Origin: Nitrosotalea sp.
GTDB lineage: Archaea > Halobacteriota > Syntropharchaeia > Alkanophagales > Methanospirareceae
Assembly (NCBI GenBank): GCA_020725315.1
Contig: DYFG01000001.1
Span: forward strand, 18,042-82,041
Direction of reading: 5' to 3'
DNA length: 64,000 bases
The position numbers and the translations under genes were made by a program. Numbering within the stretch: the first letter of the stretch is position 1; every line of letters starts with the position of its first letter. The notes beneath the pieces were generated by a model that saw only the letters and a program-made list of their open reading frames with translations, searched no databases and was not told the DNA's origin. Below are positions 34,152 through 42,560 of this stretch, one piece after another.

Positions 34152-36709
34152 TTCGTAACCAACTCACTTACTATCCTACGCGCTTCTTGTATGTCTTTAG
34201 CAGTTATTTTTTTGTAGCCCTTCCTCTCAGTATGAGAATCAATGCCACCAACAATCTGATCTGTTCCAAAGGTAATTTCACTCGGCTGCTCCGTAGGCTG
34301 CGAAGATAAACGAGATTCGATCTCAGGTATCATCCATTCTGGTATATCACCTGACTCAACCGCCAACTGCCTTGCAGCAATCGCATCAATCTCTCCACTA
34401 CGAACTAACAAAGCACGTTCTTTAGCTCTAATAAATCTCGCCTCTGCCCGTTCCCTGTCAGACCGAATATCCTGTTCCTTAAACTCAAACCGAACATTAT
34501 AAGGAAGATGAGAATTTATCTTATCTTCCAACATCGTCATAATCAGGGCAGGGCCTTTACCCCTCGTCTTGAGATGGAGAATTTCAGACTGTCCAGATGA
34601 TCCAAGATTACCGGACATGAGTGGGGCAAACTCTTGATAATCCACACCAAAAGCAAGCGCCAACTGTGCTATATACCATTTAAAGGTTGTGTCTTCGTTA
34701 AACGAATCTGGTAATGTTGCCAGATCAATGTGAACGTGACTGAGTGGGTGAGTAGGATCAACCCCAGGAATAATCACTGGTTGCGAAAAACGATATAAAC
34801 CACGATTAAGGTTTTGTTCTTCTGCCAGCAACACCGCATCATCAATGTTTGATTTTGATACGCCACCGATAATATCAATGGCGCGAGTAAAGTTGCCGCC
34901 TACCTTTTCTTTCTTATAGATGGAAATGTCTCTAAGAATTTGGGCGGCGAGTAGGGCACGGGATGTAGCACAATATTGCATGCCATACATTTCTTCGATG
35001 GGAGAAGGAAACTCTTCTAACGTTTCTACTCTCCACCAGGGCATTGCATGCTCTCTACCATAAAAGTCTCTATAAATAACTGGATATTCTGGATCACCAG
35101 TTCGCCAACAACGTCCTGAGTCCAGGTGTGCAAAATTAATCACAGGAGAAGTAGGGTTATTATTATCAACCCTAATAATTTCCCAAAAGGCGCCATTATC
35201 CTGTGTGTTGTGAGAAACAAGATTTCCAGCAATAAAATTGCGAGTTTTGTCTACTCCAATATGATAGGTGGTTTCTACAACCTTCCCGGTTGCTCCTATA
35301 TAGTCTTTCTGTTCTATTTTTTCAATTTCATCAAAGTAGATTTTTGCAGGTTCCAACTCCCACACAGAAGGATTAAATGGTTTTGTGTGTTGTCCCATCT
35401 TATACTGCATAGACGGAATTATATATTCGCTGATATAGGACACCACTGCACGATAACCATCGGCAGTGAAACGAATCCTATAATACTTGTCCTTTATCGG
35501 TTGCACCTTACAAGAAAAACCACGCGAGGTAAGTTCCTCAGCAAGCCATTCAACATCTTCTTTTTCAAATCCATCTGTGCATAAAACAGCGTGTTCTGAT
35601 TGATTGTTTGCTGTGGTAAGTGTTCTCTGGCACGCCCCGTCATCCATAAACCATATTGCAAGCATACGGGGAGAGAAGTATTTCACAAAGTCTTCCCTAT
35701 TAACTCGCTTCTTCCCGTCTGGATACCATCTATCAAACCAAGGAGATAGCCCCAAAGAAGCTAGCGAGTTTACTCCTATGATGTGTGCTCCTTTTTCTGT
35801 GAGCCTAGAATTTTGCCCTGTCCAACCAAACTCTTTTAACAAAGACTTCTTAAATTCTAGATAATCAGACTGATCAACAGAGTGTCTAAAGCGGATAATT
35901 GCTCTCTTGGTAAAACGAGACATACTCATATCCCCAAGCAACCCGCCCACAAGTACCTCTGCCTGTTCTTCTGAAGGAACAAGATCAGAAGTACCTATCT
36001 TATCAGTAGGTAGCAAGTCTTTAGCTTGTACCCAACCACGATCAGTTAGCATGGGATGATCTTCAGTTAAAAAGATTCCTCCTTGCTTTCCTCCATGACC
36101 ATGATTAGTTGCTAGTTTAGTAGACAGGAAATACCATTTACGATTCCCTAGTGGCGTAGAATGCCATTCAGTAACCATCTGTTCTACCAAAGTTCCGTCA
36201 GAACCAACGCTAATCACAGGACCAGGATCACGATCCTTTACCATTCTTGCTATCGTCTTTGTTTTTCCTAGTCGATCCCCCCCTAGCTTAACTTTAGTAT
36301 TACCAGCCAAGCAATAGAGGTCAATACAAGTTTTAAGAATTAAATCGTACCACCCCTTACCACGATTTGATCGCTGGATAATCTCAGTAACCTTGTTAAT
36401 TGTATTTTTAGGTCGCGGTTTAGTCTTGTCTGTGCCTTCAATATGCCACGCAAAACTGGCGTTACGAATTGAAACACCATAAACCGCGCTTGCCAAAAGG
36501 GACTCTGTGTGCCAAAATTCCCGTAATTCCCTATCTCGTTTAACAGGATCTTTGCCCCAGGGCGTAATTGAATCGGCAGTTGTCGCCAGTTGTAAAATCA
36601 AGGGGCCAACACGCGGCGTCCTGTTATTAGGCGGCGTCTCAACAACAGAGTTTTCAAAAAGCTCTGGTAACAATTCTTTTTCTTCTACAAAATCACTACC
36701 GACTGCCAT
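34148..36709 (-). CDS. Portal protein, split by an intein
   Basis: The precursor is 853 residues; removing the intein (133-501) gives about 484, normal for a portal. Extein features are WGKDPVKRDRELREFWHTES in the N-terminal part, and TQDNGAFWEIIRVDNN directly after the intein, which matches the conserved ...DLYxxDNGAFxEI segment of portals. Then follow YCATSRALLAAQILRDISIY, FAPLMSGNLGSSGQSEILH and a helical C-terminus. Terminase lies just upstream and overlaps it, giving the usual packaging gene order. Confidence 0.9.
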   Translation of the reverse strand: MAVGSDFVEEKELLPELFENSVVETPPNNRTPRVGPLILQLATTADSITPWGKDPVKRDRELREFWHTESLLASAVYGVSIRNASFAWHIEGTDKTKPRPKNTINKVTEIIQRSNRGKGWYDLILKTCIDLYCLAGNTKVKLGGDRLGKTKTIARMVKDRDPGPVISVGSDGTLVEQMVTEWHSTPLGNRKWYFLSTKLATNHGHGGKQGGIFLTEDHPMLTDRGWVQAKDLLPTDKIGTSDLVPSEEQAEVLVGGLLGDMSMSRFTKRAIIRFRHSVDQSDYLEFKKSLLKEFGWTGQNSRLTEKGAHIIGVNSLASLGLSPWFDRWYPDGKKRVNREDFVKYFSPRMLAIWFMDDGACQRTLTTANNQSEHAVLCTDGFEKEDVEWLAEELTSRGFSCKVQPIKDKYYRIRFTADGYRAVVSYISEYIIPSMQYKMGQHTKPFNPSVWELEPAKIYFDEIEKIEQKDYIGATGKVVETTYHIGVDKTRNFIAGNLVSHNTQDNGAFWEIIRVDNNNPTSPVINFAHLDSGRCWRTGDPEYPVIYRDFYGREHAMPWWRVETLEEFPSPIEEMYGMQYCATSRALLAAQILRDISIYKKEKVGGNFTRAIDIIGGVSKSNIDDAVLLAEEQNLNRGLYRFSQPVIIPGVDPTHPLSHVHIDLATLPDSFNEDTTFKWYIAQLALAFGVDYQEFAPLMSGNLGSSGQSEILHLKTRGKGPALIMTMLEDKINSHLPYNVRFEFKEQDIRSDRERAEARFIRAKERALLVRSGEIDAIAARQLAVESGDIPEWMIPEIESRLSSQPTEQPSEITFGTDQIVGGIDSHTERKGYKKITAKDIQEARRIVSELVTK
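35207..36313 (-). mobile_element. Intein with LAGLIDADG endonuclease in portal gene
   Basis: The intein covers portal residues 133-501 (369 residues), from Cys1 in CLAGNTKVKLGG to NLVSHN before extein Thr+1. Block B is seen as GIFLTEDHPM. The endonuclease motifs are VLVGGLLGD (252-260) and MLAIWFMDDG (349-358). The insertion is between DLY and TQDNGAF, a conserved portal position. It shares the KYFSP, WFMDDG, RGFSC and KYYRIRFT segments with the dehydratase intein. Confidence 0.93.
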
Positions 36710-39449
36710 TTATGTATTTCTCCCCCAACTCAGGGAATTTCTGCCGGACTATTTGTGAGAAGGTTTCCAACTCAATTTCACCCTTTGCTAACATCTGTAG
36801 TAAATCTTCCTTCTCAAATTCCCGATTGTCTAATTCCAATTCCATACATTTGTAAGCAGCCATCGACAAAGCAACTGCCGCGTCAATCTTGGCTTCTGGT
36901 GACAGCTTTTCTAGGCGTCTTTGCCGTCCCGAAATTACTGCCCCGGCTTGCCGAATATGCTGATATAGCGTATCTTCTTCTCTCCCAGGACCCCCCACAT
37001 CCCCGATTGTAGTGGTTCGATTCCAAGTCAGTTGTCGGTGCATCACCATGTCATAAAGCTGTTTGTCAGCAATACCTCGCGCCGTATTTTGAGTGAAAGG
37101 ATCGAACCAACCAAACCCATCCTTACGATAGTCTTGAACAAGTTTTGCCATCTGGTACGGATCATAAACCCAACATATAACATTCCATCGGGAAGCCCAT
37201 TCACGAATGGTATTACCAACTGTCTGTTCTTGGTCTATGTTACCACCTAACTTTTTAGGATTAAAAATCTTTACAGCCCGAACCGCAACACAAGTATCAG
37301 GGTTGATTGGATCGCGAGTTACAGCAACCATCGCCGCTAAGTCATTTGATACACTCATATCTATTGCAACCACAACAGGAGTCTTATCTCCCTGCTTAAG
37401 AACGGGCAAAGAAGGACTTTCACAATTATCCCACCATTGAGCCTCGATAAACGCACCCTTCGCACTCACCCAACGATTACGATGGATACGTTCAAACTCC
37501 TCTGGTTCTAAGGTATTTTTCTGTTCTTCATAGTAATTAGTACCTAATTGCCAGGGCATCCGAGGTTCGGTGTCCCAATACATAAACATACGAGAAGGCG
37601 CATGAGTATAAACCACTGGACCTTCTTCAGTATCAAGATAGGAAAAATCTGGATGGGGAGTTCCTTCTTTCTTTCCTGTGTTATAAAGAGATTCTAAAAG
37701 AATGGACACTCCGGTATATCCTGCATAGGATTCAACCCACTGCATTGCATATCCGTACAAAGTGGGCGGAACCGTAAGTTCTGTCCATAGCTGGCGTTTC
37801 TTAGGTGTATCAAATCCCCACAACTCACTGTTGCCCTGGATATGTACTTTTCCGTGTCGTCTAACTACTACAGTTTTGTTAGGTACTGTAGGACAGTGGA
37901 TAATCCCTTCATAGTCTATCTTTTGCCAACGATCTTTTTTAATGTGAAGTATACGGCTCCCATCCCCCATTGGCTTAACACTAACTGAATATAAAGGCCT
38001 TCCCCATCGCCTATCTTGATAGGTAGTTACTGTTACATATCTGCCCCGCCTAGCATAAATTTCTAACAAATCGTCTCGCAATTTAGGAGAGTTTGTGCTA
38101 TAAACAATATGCCCGTATTGAGTTACAGCATCACCAGTCTTGTATCCATCCCCACGCCAATAAGACTCTAATAACACGTCTAAATATTCATCTGGAAGTT
38201 CTTTAATCCATGCCGGTATATACTTTTCGTGTGCCAGCCCAAATTGCTTTAAATGTTTCGCTATACGAGTATCATAAAACACTAAAGCATCTGTACCCTT
38301 CCACACACGCGGAACATATCCGAGATCGGAGATTAGCGTTTTCAATTCTTCGTAATAAGGAGATACACTGCTCTGTGCTAACAACACGGTATCGCCCTTA
38401 TGGGTACATCCCTCAGACAAATACCACCCCAAAAACTTAAGGTACAGTTTTACAGGAATCTCAAGACTCGGCCTACGCTTAGTGCCTGGAATAGTCACAA
38501 ATTCTGGTACATCTACTGGTTTCCTTTTTAGTCCCAAAGATTCTACTCGCATACCATACACCCCGGCTTCTATGGCGGATTCTACGGAGCGCTTTTCAAA
38601 TTGGGCTTTATTAAGGGCTATAGAACTAGAACCAAATTTACCATACAGCCTATGATTAGGAGACACGCACAAACTGTATCTGCTAGATTCTAATAGATAC
38701 ATAGGGCCTCCATACTGTGAGACATTTATATGAGTGGGATGTTGGTACTCTAGATACCCATCCGAACGTAAAGTTAAAAACTGATCATCCATAGAATATT
38801 GATCATAGCGTTTCCACCCATCCCTAGTAAGTATCTCTGTGTCTTCGTCAAAACAAAAGACACTTAGCGTAGGTTCACCACCAGCCTCACCTGCCGCGTC
38901 AACCGGAACAGCCTCAATCTTACAAAAATTAGGAAGGGTAACCTCGTATTCATACGGGTTTATATCCTTAAAGGGGCCTTGTTGCTGTCTATGGAGTCTA
39001 TAATTTTGTTTTATAGGCGCATAGATACGGTCGTTCGCCTGTTTACCATCGTTTGCTACACACGCAATAAACCCATAAGGACTATGATGAGCCACATAAG
39101 TAGCTACTGCCGCAGCAACCGCAGACTTTCCGCTTTTCTTTGGGGCACTATAAACTACCAAAGCATACTTAAATGTCCCATCAGGATTCCGTGATAGGGC
39201 TTCATTAATCAAATGCTTTTGGTGATCGGTTAATTGAATCGGGCCAGCGGGAAGTATTTCGCCAGTCTTAGGGTTTCGAGGTCGAGGTACCCAAAAATAT
39301 CGTTCAATCCAATCAGCCGGAAGAATTGCTTCCTGATTCTGTTCTTGCACTAAGTTGCGTGACAACTGCCGTAGTGCCTGATCCAGCAGCGTCTTCGAGT
39401 CGCCTTGAGATGTAATCGACAACTGCTTCCCTAACGTGTGCATCATCAA
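36696..39449 (-). CDS. Terminase large subunit, split by an intein
   Basis: The precursor is 917 residues; excision of residues 199-540 leaves about 575. Walker A is seen as SAPKKSGKSA (101-110). Walker B is reconstituted as LSVFSELWGF after splicing, because the intein enters between F198 and the following Ser-Glu. The nuclease part contains VVVAIDMSVSNDLAAMVAV and later DPYQMAKLV. GGAAAGG lies before the MMM start, which overlaps the small-subunit gene by 137 bases. It drives ATP-dependent DNA packaging through the portal. Confidence 0.92.
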   Translation of the reverse strand: MMMHTLGKQLSITSQGDSKTLLDQALRQLSRNLVQEQNQEAILPADWIERYFWVPRPRNPKTGEILPAGPIQLTDHQKHLINEALSRNPDGTFKYALVVYSAPKKSGKSAVAAAVATYVAHHSPYGFIACVANDGKQANDRIYAPIKQNYRLHRQQQGPFKDINPYEYEVTLPNFCKIEAVPVDAAGEAGGEPTLSVFCFDEDTEILTRDGWKRYDQYSMDDQFLTLRSDGYLEYQHPTHINVSQYGGPMYLLESSRYSLCVSPNHRLYGKFGSSSIALNKAQFEKRSVESAIEAGVYGMRVESLGLKRKPVDVPEFVTIPGTKRRPSLEIPVKLYLKFLGWYLSEGCTHKGDTVLLAQSSVSPYYEELKTLISDLGYVPRVWKGTDALVFYDTRIAKHLKQFGLAHEKYIPAWIKELPDEYLDVLLESYWRGDGYKTGDAVTQYGHIVYSTNSPKLRDDLLEIYARRGRYVTVTTYQDRRWGRPLYSVSVKPMGDGSRILHIKKDRWQKIDYEGIIHCPTVPNKTVVVRRHGKVHIQGNSELWGFDTPKKRQLWTELTVPPTLYGYAMQWVESYAGYTGVSILLESLYNTGKKEGTPHPDFSYLDTEEGPVVYTHAPSRMFMYWDTEPRMPWQLGTNYYEEQKNTLEPEEFERIHRNRWVSAKGAFIEAQWWDNCESPSLPVLKQGDKTPVVVAIDMSVSNDLAAMVAVTRDPINPDTCVAVRAVKIFNPKKLGGNIDQEQTVGNTIREWASRWNVICWVYDPYQMAKLVQDYRKDGFGWFDPFTQNTARGIADKQLYDMVMHRQLTWNRTTTIGDVGGPGREEDTLYQHIRQAGAVISGRQRRLEKLSPEAKIDAAVALSMAAYKCMELELDNREFEKEDLLQMLAKGEIELETFSQIVRQKFPELGEKYINGSR
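37830..38855 (-). mobile_element. Intein with LAGLIDADG endonuclease in terminase gene
   Basis: The intein covers residues 199-540 (342 residues), from Cys1 in CFDEDTEILTRDGW to VHIQGN before extein Ser+1. Block B appears as YSLCVSPNHRLYG. Endonuclease motifs are FLGWYLSEG (339-347) and LLESYWRGDG (426-435). The penultimate residue is Gly instead of the usual His, which is an uncommon but known variation. It is of a different lineage from the other two inteins in this phage. Confidence 0.9.
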
Positions 39450-40116
39450 TGTACCTTTCCGTAGCCTCTTTCAATGCCCGTTGAACAACTGAAATAAGAT
39501 ACATCACCTGTTCCATCGTGATCATCAATTTCAGTTCTTTCATTACCTTCACTTGTGTAGAGGCTATTGTTTGTTGTGATCCTGCTAGACTTACAATCTC
39601 TTGCCAGATTTCTTTTTCTGCATCGCTATGTTTCAAAGCCTCACTAATAAGGGATTCTGCTTCTAGCAAATTCCCACGCATAAGTTCATGGTAAGCCTCG
39701 CTAACCATCCCCCAAGCTTCCTGCCTGCCAGGATGTTCTGAAAGTCTCTCCAACAACTCCCATTTACGAGCTTCTAACAAATAAATATCAGAGCTACGAT
39801 CTAGATAGCTGGGGTTATCAAGAACCACCTCTAGCTTTTCCCGTAAATTAATAGGAACAAGTTCCATCACATCTCTAGGAACACGTCTTGGAGACTGCCC
39901 ACCATGATACTTACAAACAAAATTCCCAGGCTCAGCAGGTTTACCACATTGTGCTTCAGGCCAAAAATCTTCTGCCGGGGAGTCCCAATCCCCCCGCTCT
40001 TCTCGCAGCTTGCGTAGACGAGTCTTAGAAACCCCCTGACAACGGATGGTTTTTCCATCCAACATAAACCTTACGCCAGAACCCTCATTAAATCGTCGTT
40101 CACCAATTGTTGCCAT
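39313..40116 (-). CDS. Terminase small subunit candidate
   Basis: A 267-residue protein directly upstream of, and overlapping, the large terminase gene. The N-terminus contains CGKPAEPGNFVCKYHGGQSP (about 57-76), a Cys/His motif frequent in phage proteins next to TerL. The rest is helical (WELLERLSEHPGRQEAWGM, then MEQVMYLISVVQRALKEATE). Small terminases bind the packaging site. Assignment rests on position. AAGGAG stands 5 to 8 bases before the ATG. Confidence 0.65.
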   Translation of the reverse strand: MATIGERRFNEGSGVRFMLDGKTIRCQGVSKTRLRKLREERGDWDSPAEDFWPEAQCGKPAEPGNFVCKYHGGQSPRRVPRDVMELVPINLREKLEVVLDNPSYLDRSSDIYLLEARKWELLERLSEHPGRQEAWGMVSEAYHELMRGNLLEAESLISEALKHSDAEKEIWQEIVSLAGSQQTIASTQVKVMKELKLMITMEQVMYLISVVQRALKEATERYIDDAHVREAVVDYISRRLEDAAGSGTTAVVTQLSARTESGSNSSG

Positions 40117-40160
40117 ATTAATCTCCTTCGTAAACCATATTACTATGATATGTAAGAATC

Positions 40161-40195
40161 AAAAAACCCCCATGAAGAAATTTTCATGGGGTTTC
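40161..40195 (-). terminator. Intrinsic terminator (minus strand)
   Basis: A 12-bp stem (AAACCCCATGAA with one bulged C) closes a short loop and is followed on the minus strand by GTTTTTT. It separates the 59-residue gene and its upstream operon from the terminase operon. Confidence 0.75.
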
Positions 40196-40203
40196 TACAT
40201 TTT

Positions 40204-40383
40204 TCATTTCTGTTGTGCAGTAATAATAGCAACAAATAAAGTGTTTATCGCTTCCTGTAATCTCGGTAGAGGAATCTCTGTATGAGTCTTTGTATTTAAC
40301 CACTCTACTATGTCAGAAAACGAATCTAGTACCTGCTGTTGCTCTGCACGCTCCGCCAAAAGCGGATCAAGATACGACAGCAT
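40204..40383 (-). CDS. Small unknown protein (59 residues)
   Basis: A short frame with a strong ribosome binding site (GGAAGGG, about 5 bases before the ATG). It encodes a helical, glutamine-rich N-terminal half (LAERAEQQQVLDSFSDIVEW) and a hydrophobic C-terminal helix (AINTLFVAIITAQQK). It ends just before the terminator at 40161-40195, which supports a real gene. No function is recognisable. Confidence 0.6.
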   Translation of the reverse strand: MLSYLDPLLAERAEQQQVLDSFSDIVEWLNTKTHTEIPLPRLQEAINTLFVAIITAQQK

Positions 40384-40431
40384 TACACCCTTCCTAAAAT
40401 CTTACGTGATACCTATAATGTCATTAGCGCA

Positions 40432-40472
40432 ATAGATTCTAGGTAGAGACATTCCTAGAATCTATGTTTTTT
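40432..40472 (+). terminator. Hairpin with T-run on the plus strand
   Basis: A perfect 12-bp stem (ATAGATTCTAGG with its complement, 40432-40465) is followed by GTTTTTT on the plus strand. Genes around it run on the minus strand, so it would stop antisense transcription, or serve as a stabilising hairpin for the minus-strand message. Confidence 0.5.
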
Positions 40473-40517
40473 CTTCTCTATTATTACCCCACCAACAGGG
40501 CAGGGGGGTAGCAGACT

Positions 40518-41579
40518 TTACAAACCATTCAACAACCAATGTCTAGCATGGTTAATATTACGAGTCGCATAGACCTGATGATTATTTGGATCGAAAACTA
40601 AGATAGGCCACTCAAAGACTCCGACACTCCAATTTTTGATCGTATAGGGATCAGGACCAGTCTTAGCAGTTCCAACCTGTATTTTCCAAACAAACGGCGA
40701 TGGACGATTGCCTGCTTCTACTTCCCACACATAATGAGTATCTTCCGCAAAGCCGTAAGTGTGCTTGTCTCCCTGCACTATTACGTCAGCCATCGGAAAA
40801 TTAAACAGCAGGGCGCGGGTATGTGGGTGCATCTTATTGTAGATAGAACTACCAGGAAACTCATGCGCCATAGCTATCTGATAGGTCTGAGAACCTACAT
40901 GAAGCTTTACATAAGCTTGACCATCAAAGAAGGGAACATCATGCTCTAGGTAGATTCGCTTAACAGGGTTGACCCCTGTCTTTCGACTATCCCAATCCCC
41001 GCCATGCTGAGAAGCTACGCCCCACAAAAGTTTTTGCTTAGAAGCTAGCCGATCCAACATCCCCGTTAGCAACTGCCACTGTTCGGGAAGAGTATAGATC
41101 ATCTCCATCGAAGCACGTTTATCAAAGAAGTCAGGACGAAATCCCTCTATATCATCCCCCAACGGCCCCCAAAACAAGTTGGGAGTATCAAGAACCTGAT
41201 CCATCAAGGCACGTATTTGTTTGTAGTAGGTATATCGACCGCCCAAATGGGCACAGGAAGGAAACAGGATTCCTACTGGTTTGTCTGTTTGGAACGTAAT
41301 TTCTTCGTGTGTCAGTATCGGATCAAGCGTATTAAAATACCTAGCATGTTCATCTGCCCGATCCAACAACTCCTCGAATGTATAGATTTCCTCTGGACTT
41401 TCAATTTCCCTAAAATTTTTGTACTTAATTACTCTACCAGACGACTCTAGAACGCGGCCTTTCCATCTCCGCGCCGTTCGTGGGCTTGGAGCTAAACCTT
41501 TATTAAACAAACTTGTACCGGATACTTCTGGATTTCGTTTTACATATTCGATAAATGTATCTGGAATGTGCTGCATCAT
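40518..41579 (-). CDS. Metallophosphoesterase-like protein with N-terminal HTH
   Basis: A 353-residue protein, started at an ATG preceded by GGAG. The first 50 residues hold a helix-turn-helix-like segment (LFNKGLAPSPRTARRWKGRV). Residues 95-290 follow the calcineurin-like metallophosphoesterase order: GILFPSCAHLGG (first metal motif, with Asp replaced), GPLGDDIEGF (GD motif), VASQHGGDW (in place of GNH), MAHEF and VQGDKHTYGF (GxH). The first and third motifs are altered, so enzyme activity is uncertain. Similar proteins occur upstream of terminase in other phages. Confidence 0.65.
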   Translation of the reverse strand: MMQHIPDTFIEYVKRNPEVSGTSLFNKGLAPSPRTARRWKGRVLESSGRVIKYKNFREIESPEEIYTFEELLDRADEHARYFNTLDPILTHEEITFQTDKPVGILFPSCAHLGGRYTYYKQIRALMDQVLDTPNLFWGPLGDDIEGFRPDFFDKRASMEMIYTLPEQWQLLTGMLDRLASKQKLLWGVASQHGGDWDSRKTGVNPVKRIYLEHDVPFFDGQAYVKLHVGSQTYQIAMAHEFPGSSIYNKMHPHTRALLFNFPMADVIVQGDKHTYGFAEDTHYVWEVEAGNRPSPFVWKIQVGTAKTGPDPYTIKNWSVGVFEWPILVFDPNNHQVYATRNINHARHWLLNGL

Positions 41580-41592
41580 TAGCTCCAATTAA

Positions 41593-41614
41593 AGGGCAGG
41601 TTTCGCCCTGCCCT
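41593..41614 (-). terminator. Hairpin between two genes
   Basis: An 8-bp perfect stem (AGGGCAGG and its complement, six-base loop) lies between the membrane protein and the phosphoesterase gene. Only TTT follows on the minus strand, so it may be a weak terminator that lowers readthrough. Confidence 0.5.
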
Positions 41615-41618
41615 GCCA

Positions 41619-42008
41619 CTATAGGTTTTTATTATCCAGACGTTCCCTAACGACCCGCGAGACTTCCCTACGAACTACAGCATCAACCACATCAACATCA
41701 ACCTCTGGCTTTGTAGGAATTACTTCCTGATAACGGGTTCCGCTCGGTGGTCGTTCAGTCCATGAGTCGATGACTTTCATTGCAACTAGCAACGAGATGA
41801 TCCAAGGGACCAGCGTTTCCATCAAAAGCGCAATAGCAGCACCATCATCACCAGCAAGCTCACGGATACGAGCAAGAGTTTCCTCTTCTACTCCAAACAC
41901 GCCTAGCAAAGACAAGATCACCACCGATGCCCCCGCCCAAAAGCGACGGTCAATCAAAACAGACCCTAGTTTGTTAATAAAAATCGTCAAACGTTCTTTC
42001 GTACTCAT
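41619..42008 (-). CDS. Small membrane protein, holin-like in size
   Basis: A 129-residue protein started at MSTKERLTIFINKLGS, with GGAG 8 bases upstream and an ATGA overlap with the preceding gene. Two hydrophobic helices are visible (WAGASVVILSLLGVFG and ALLMETLVPWIISLLVAMKV), followed by a charged tail (VDVVDAVVRREVSRVVRERL). The layout fits a class II holin, but no endolysin is adjacent, so lysis function is conjecture. Confidence 0.55.
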   Translation of the reverse strand: MSTKERLTIFINKLGSVLIDRRFWAGASVVILSLLGVFGVEEETLARIRELAGDDGAAIALLMETLVPWIISLLVAMKVIDSWTERPPSGTRYQEVIPTKPEVDVDVVDAVVRREVSRVVRERLDNKNL

Positions 42009-42367
42009 TTCTCTACTCCAAAGCTCTGTACAATAATCGAAAATCGTTCTAGTTGATCCATTAACCAATGCACCGCATCAGACTTTTGGTCAAAGCTTTC
42101 TTCTTCGTAGTGCATCACATACTGGTATATCCCTGCTATAGAATACTGCCCATAGTAACTCCCCTGAACACCTTCCTCTTCAAGCAGCGCATCTAGTACA
42201 GATGATTCTACAGCAAACCTCTCGCTAGATAAAAACGAGCCTGAAGGCGGAGACTTGTCCGGCTCAATGTAGTACAAACCCCCATCCGGCAAAGTTTTAG
42301 GATTCTGCCATACTAATTCAGCAGAAGTATTATTAATCACATACGCAAGTTGTTCTTCAAAATTCAT
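42005..42367 (-). CDS. Unknown protein next to a TnpB element
   Basis: A 120-residue protein from MNFEEQLAYVINNTSAE. The frame is open further upstream to 42421, but those codons run up to the transposon end, so the internal ATG is preferred; GAGG lies about 10 bases before it. The protein is acidic, with GGLYYIEPDKSPPSGSF and a helical C-terminus. No family is recognised. Confidence 0.5.
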   Translation of the reverse strand: MNFEEQLAYVINNTSAELVWQNPKTLPDGGLYYIEPDKSPPSGSFLSSERFAVESSVLDALLEEEGVQGSYYGQYSIAGIYQYVMHYEEESFDQKSDAVHWLMDQLERFSIIVQSFGVEK

Positions 42368-42429
42368 AAGGCTGATGCCTCTTCTTTTTCTATCAAAATT
42401 GTCGTGTGACATATCCTGCACGGTGACTG

Positions 42430-42560
42430 CTCCCCACGGCTAAAGCCGGGGGCTTCTAGGACCGGAGTCCAGGCTCGCCAGCCCGCGAGCCAAAATGTTC
42501 AGAGATGCATTGAGATCGCGGTCCAGTTTCAGGCCGCAGTAAGGACAGTCGTGGACACGC
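42430..42560 (-). ncRNA. Predicted TnpB guide RNA (reRNA/omegaRNA), copy 1
   Basis: TnpB proteins use an RNA from the 3' end of their own gene and the right end of the element, with the guide taken from flanking DNA. The right-end hairpin and the tnpB 3' end fit that layout here; the guide would begin after the CAGTCAC end near 42420, reading into the phage gene. This is by analogy with known systems, and limits are approximate. Confidence 0.4.

Noticed and set aside
35126..35584. Plus-strand frame opposite the portal intein
   Set aside because: It is antisense to a well-supported intein and has no recognisable motif.
40432..40472. Plus-strand gene upstream of the T-run hairpin
   Set aside because: No plus-strand frame with a start signal lies upstream, so the hairpin cannot be tied to a gene on that strand.
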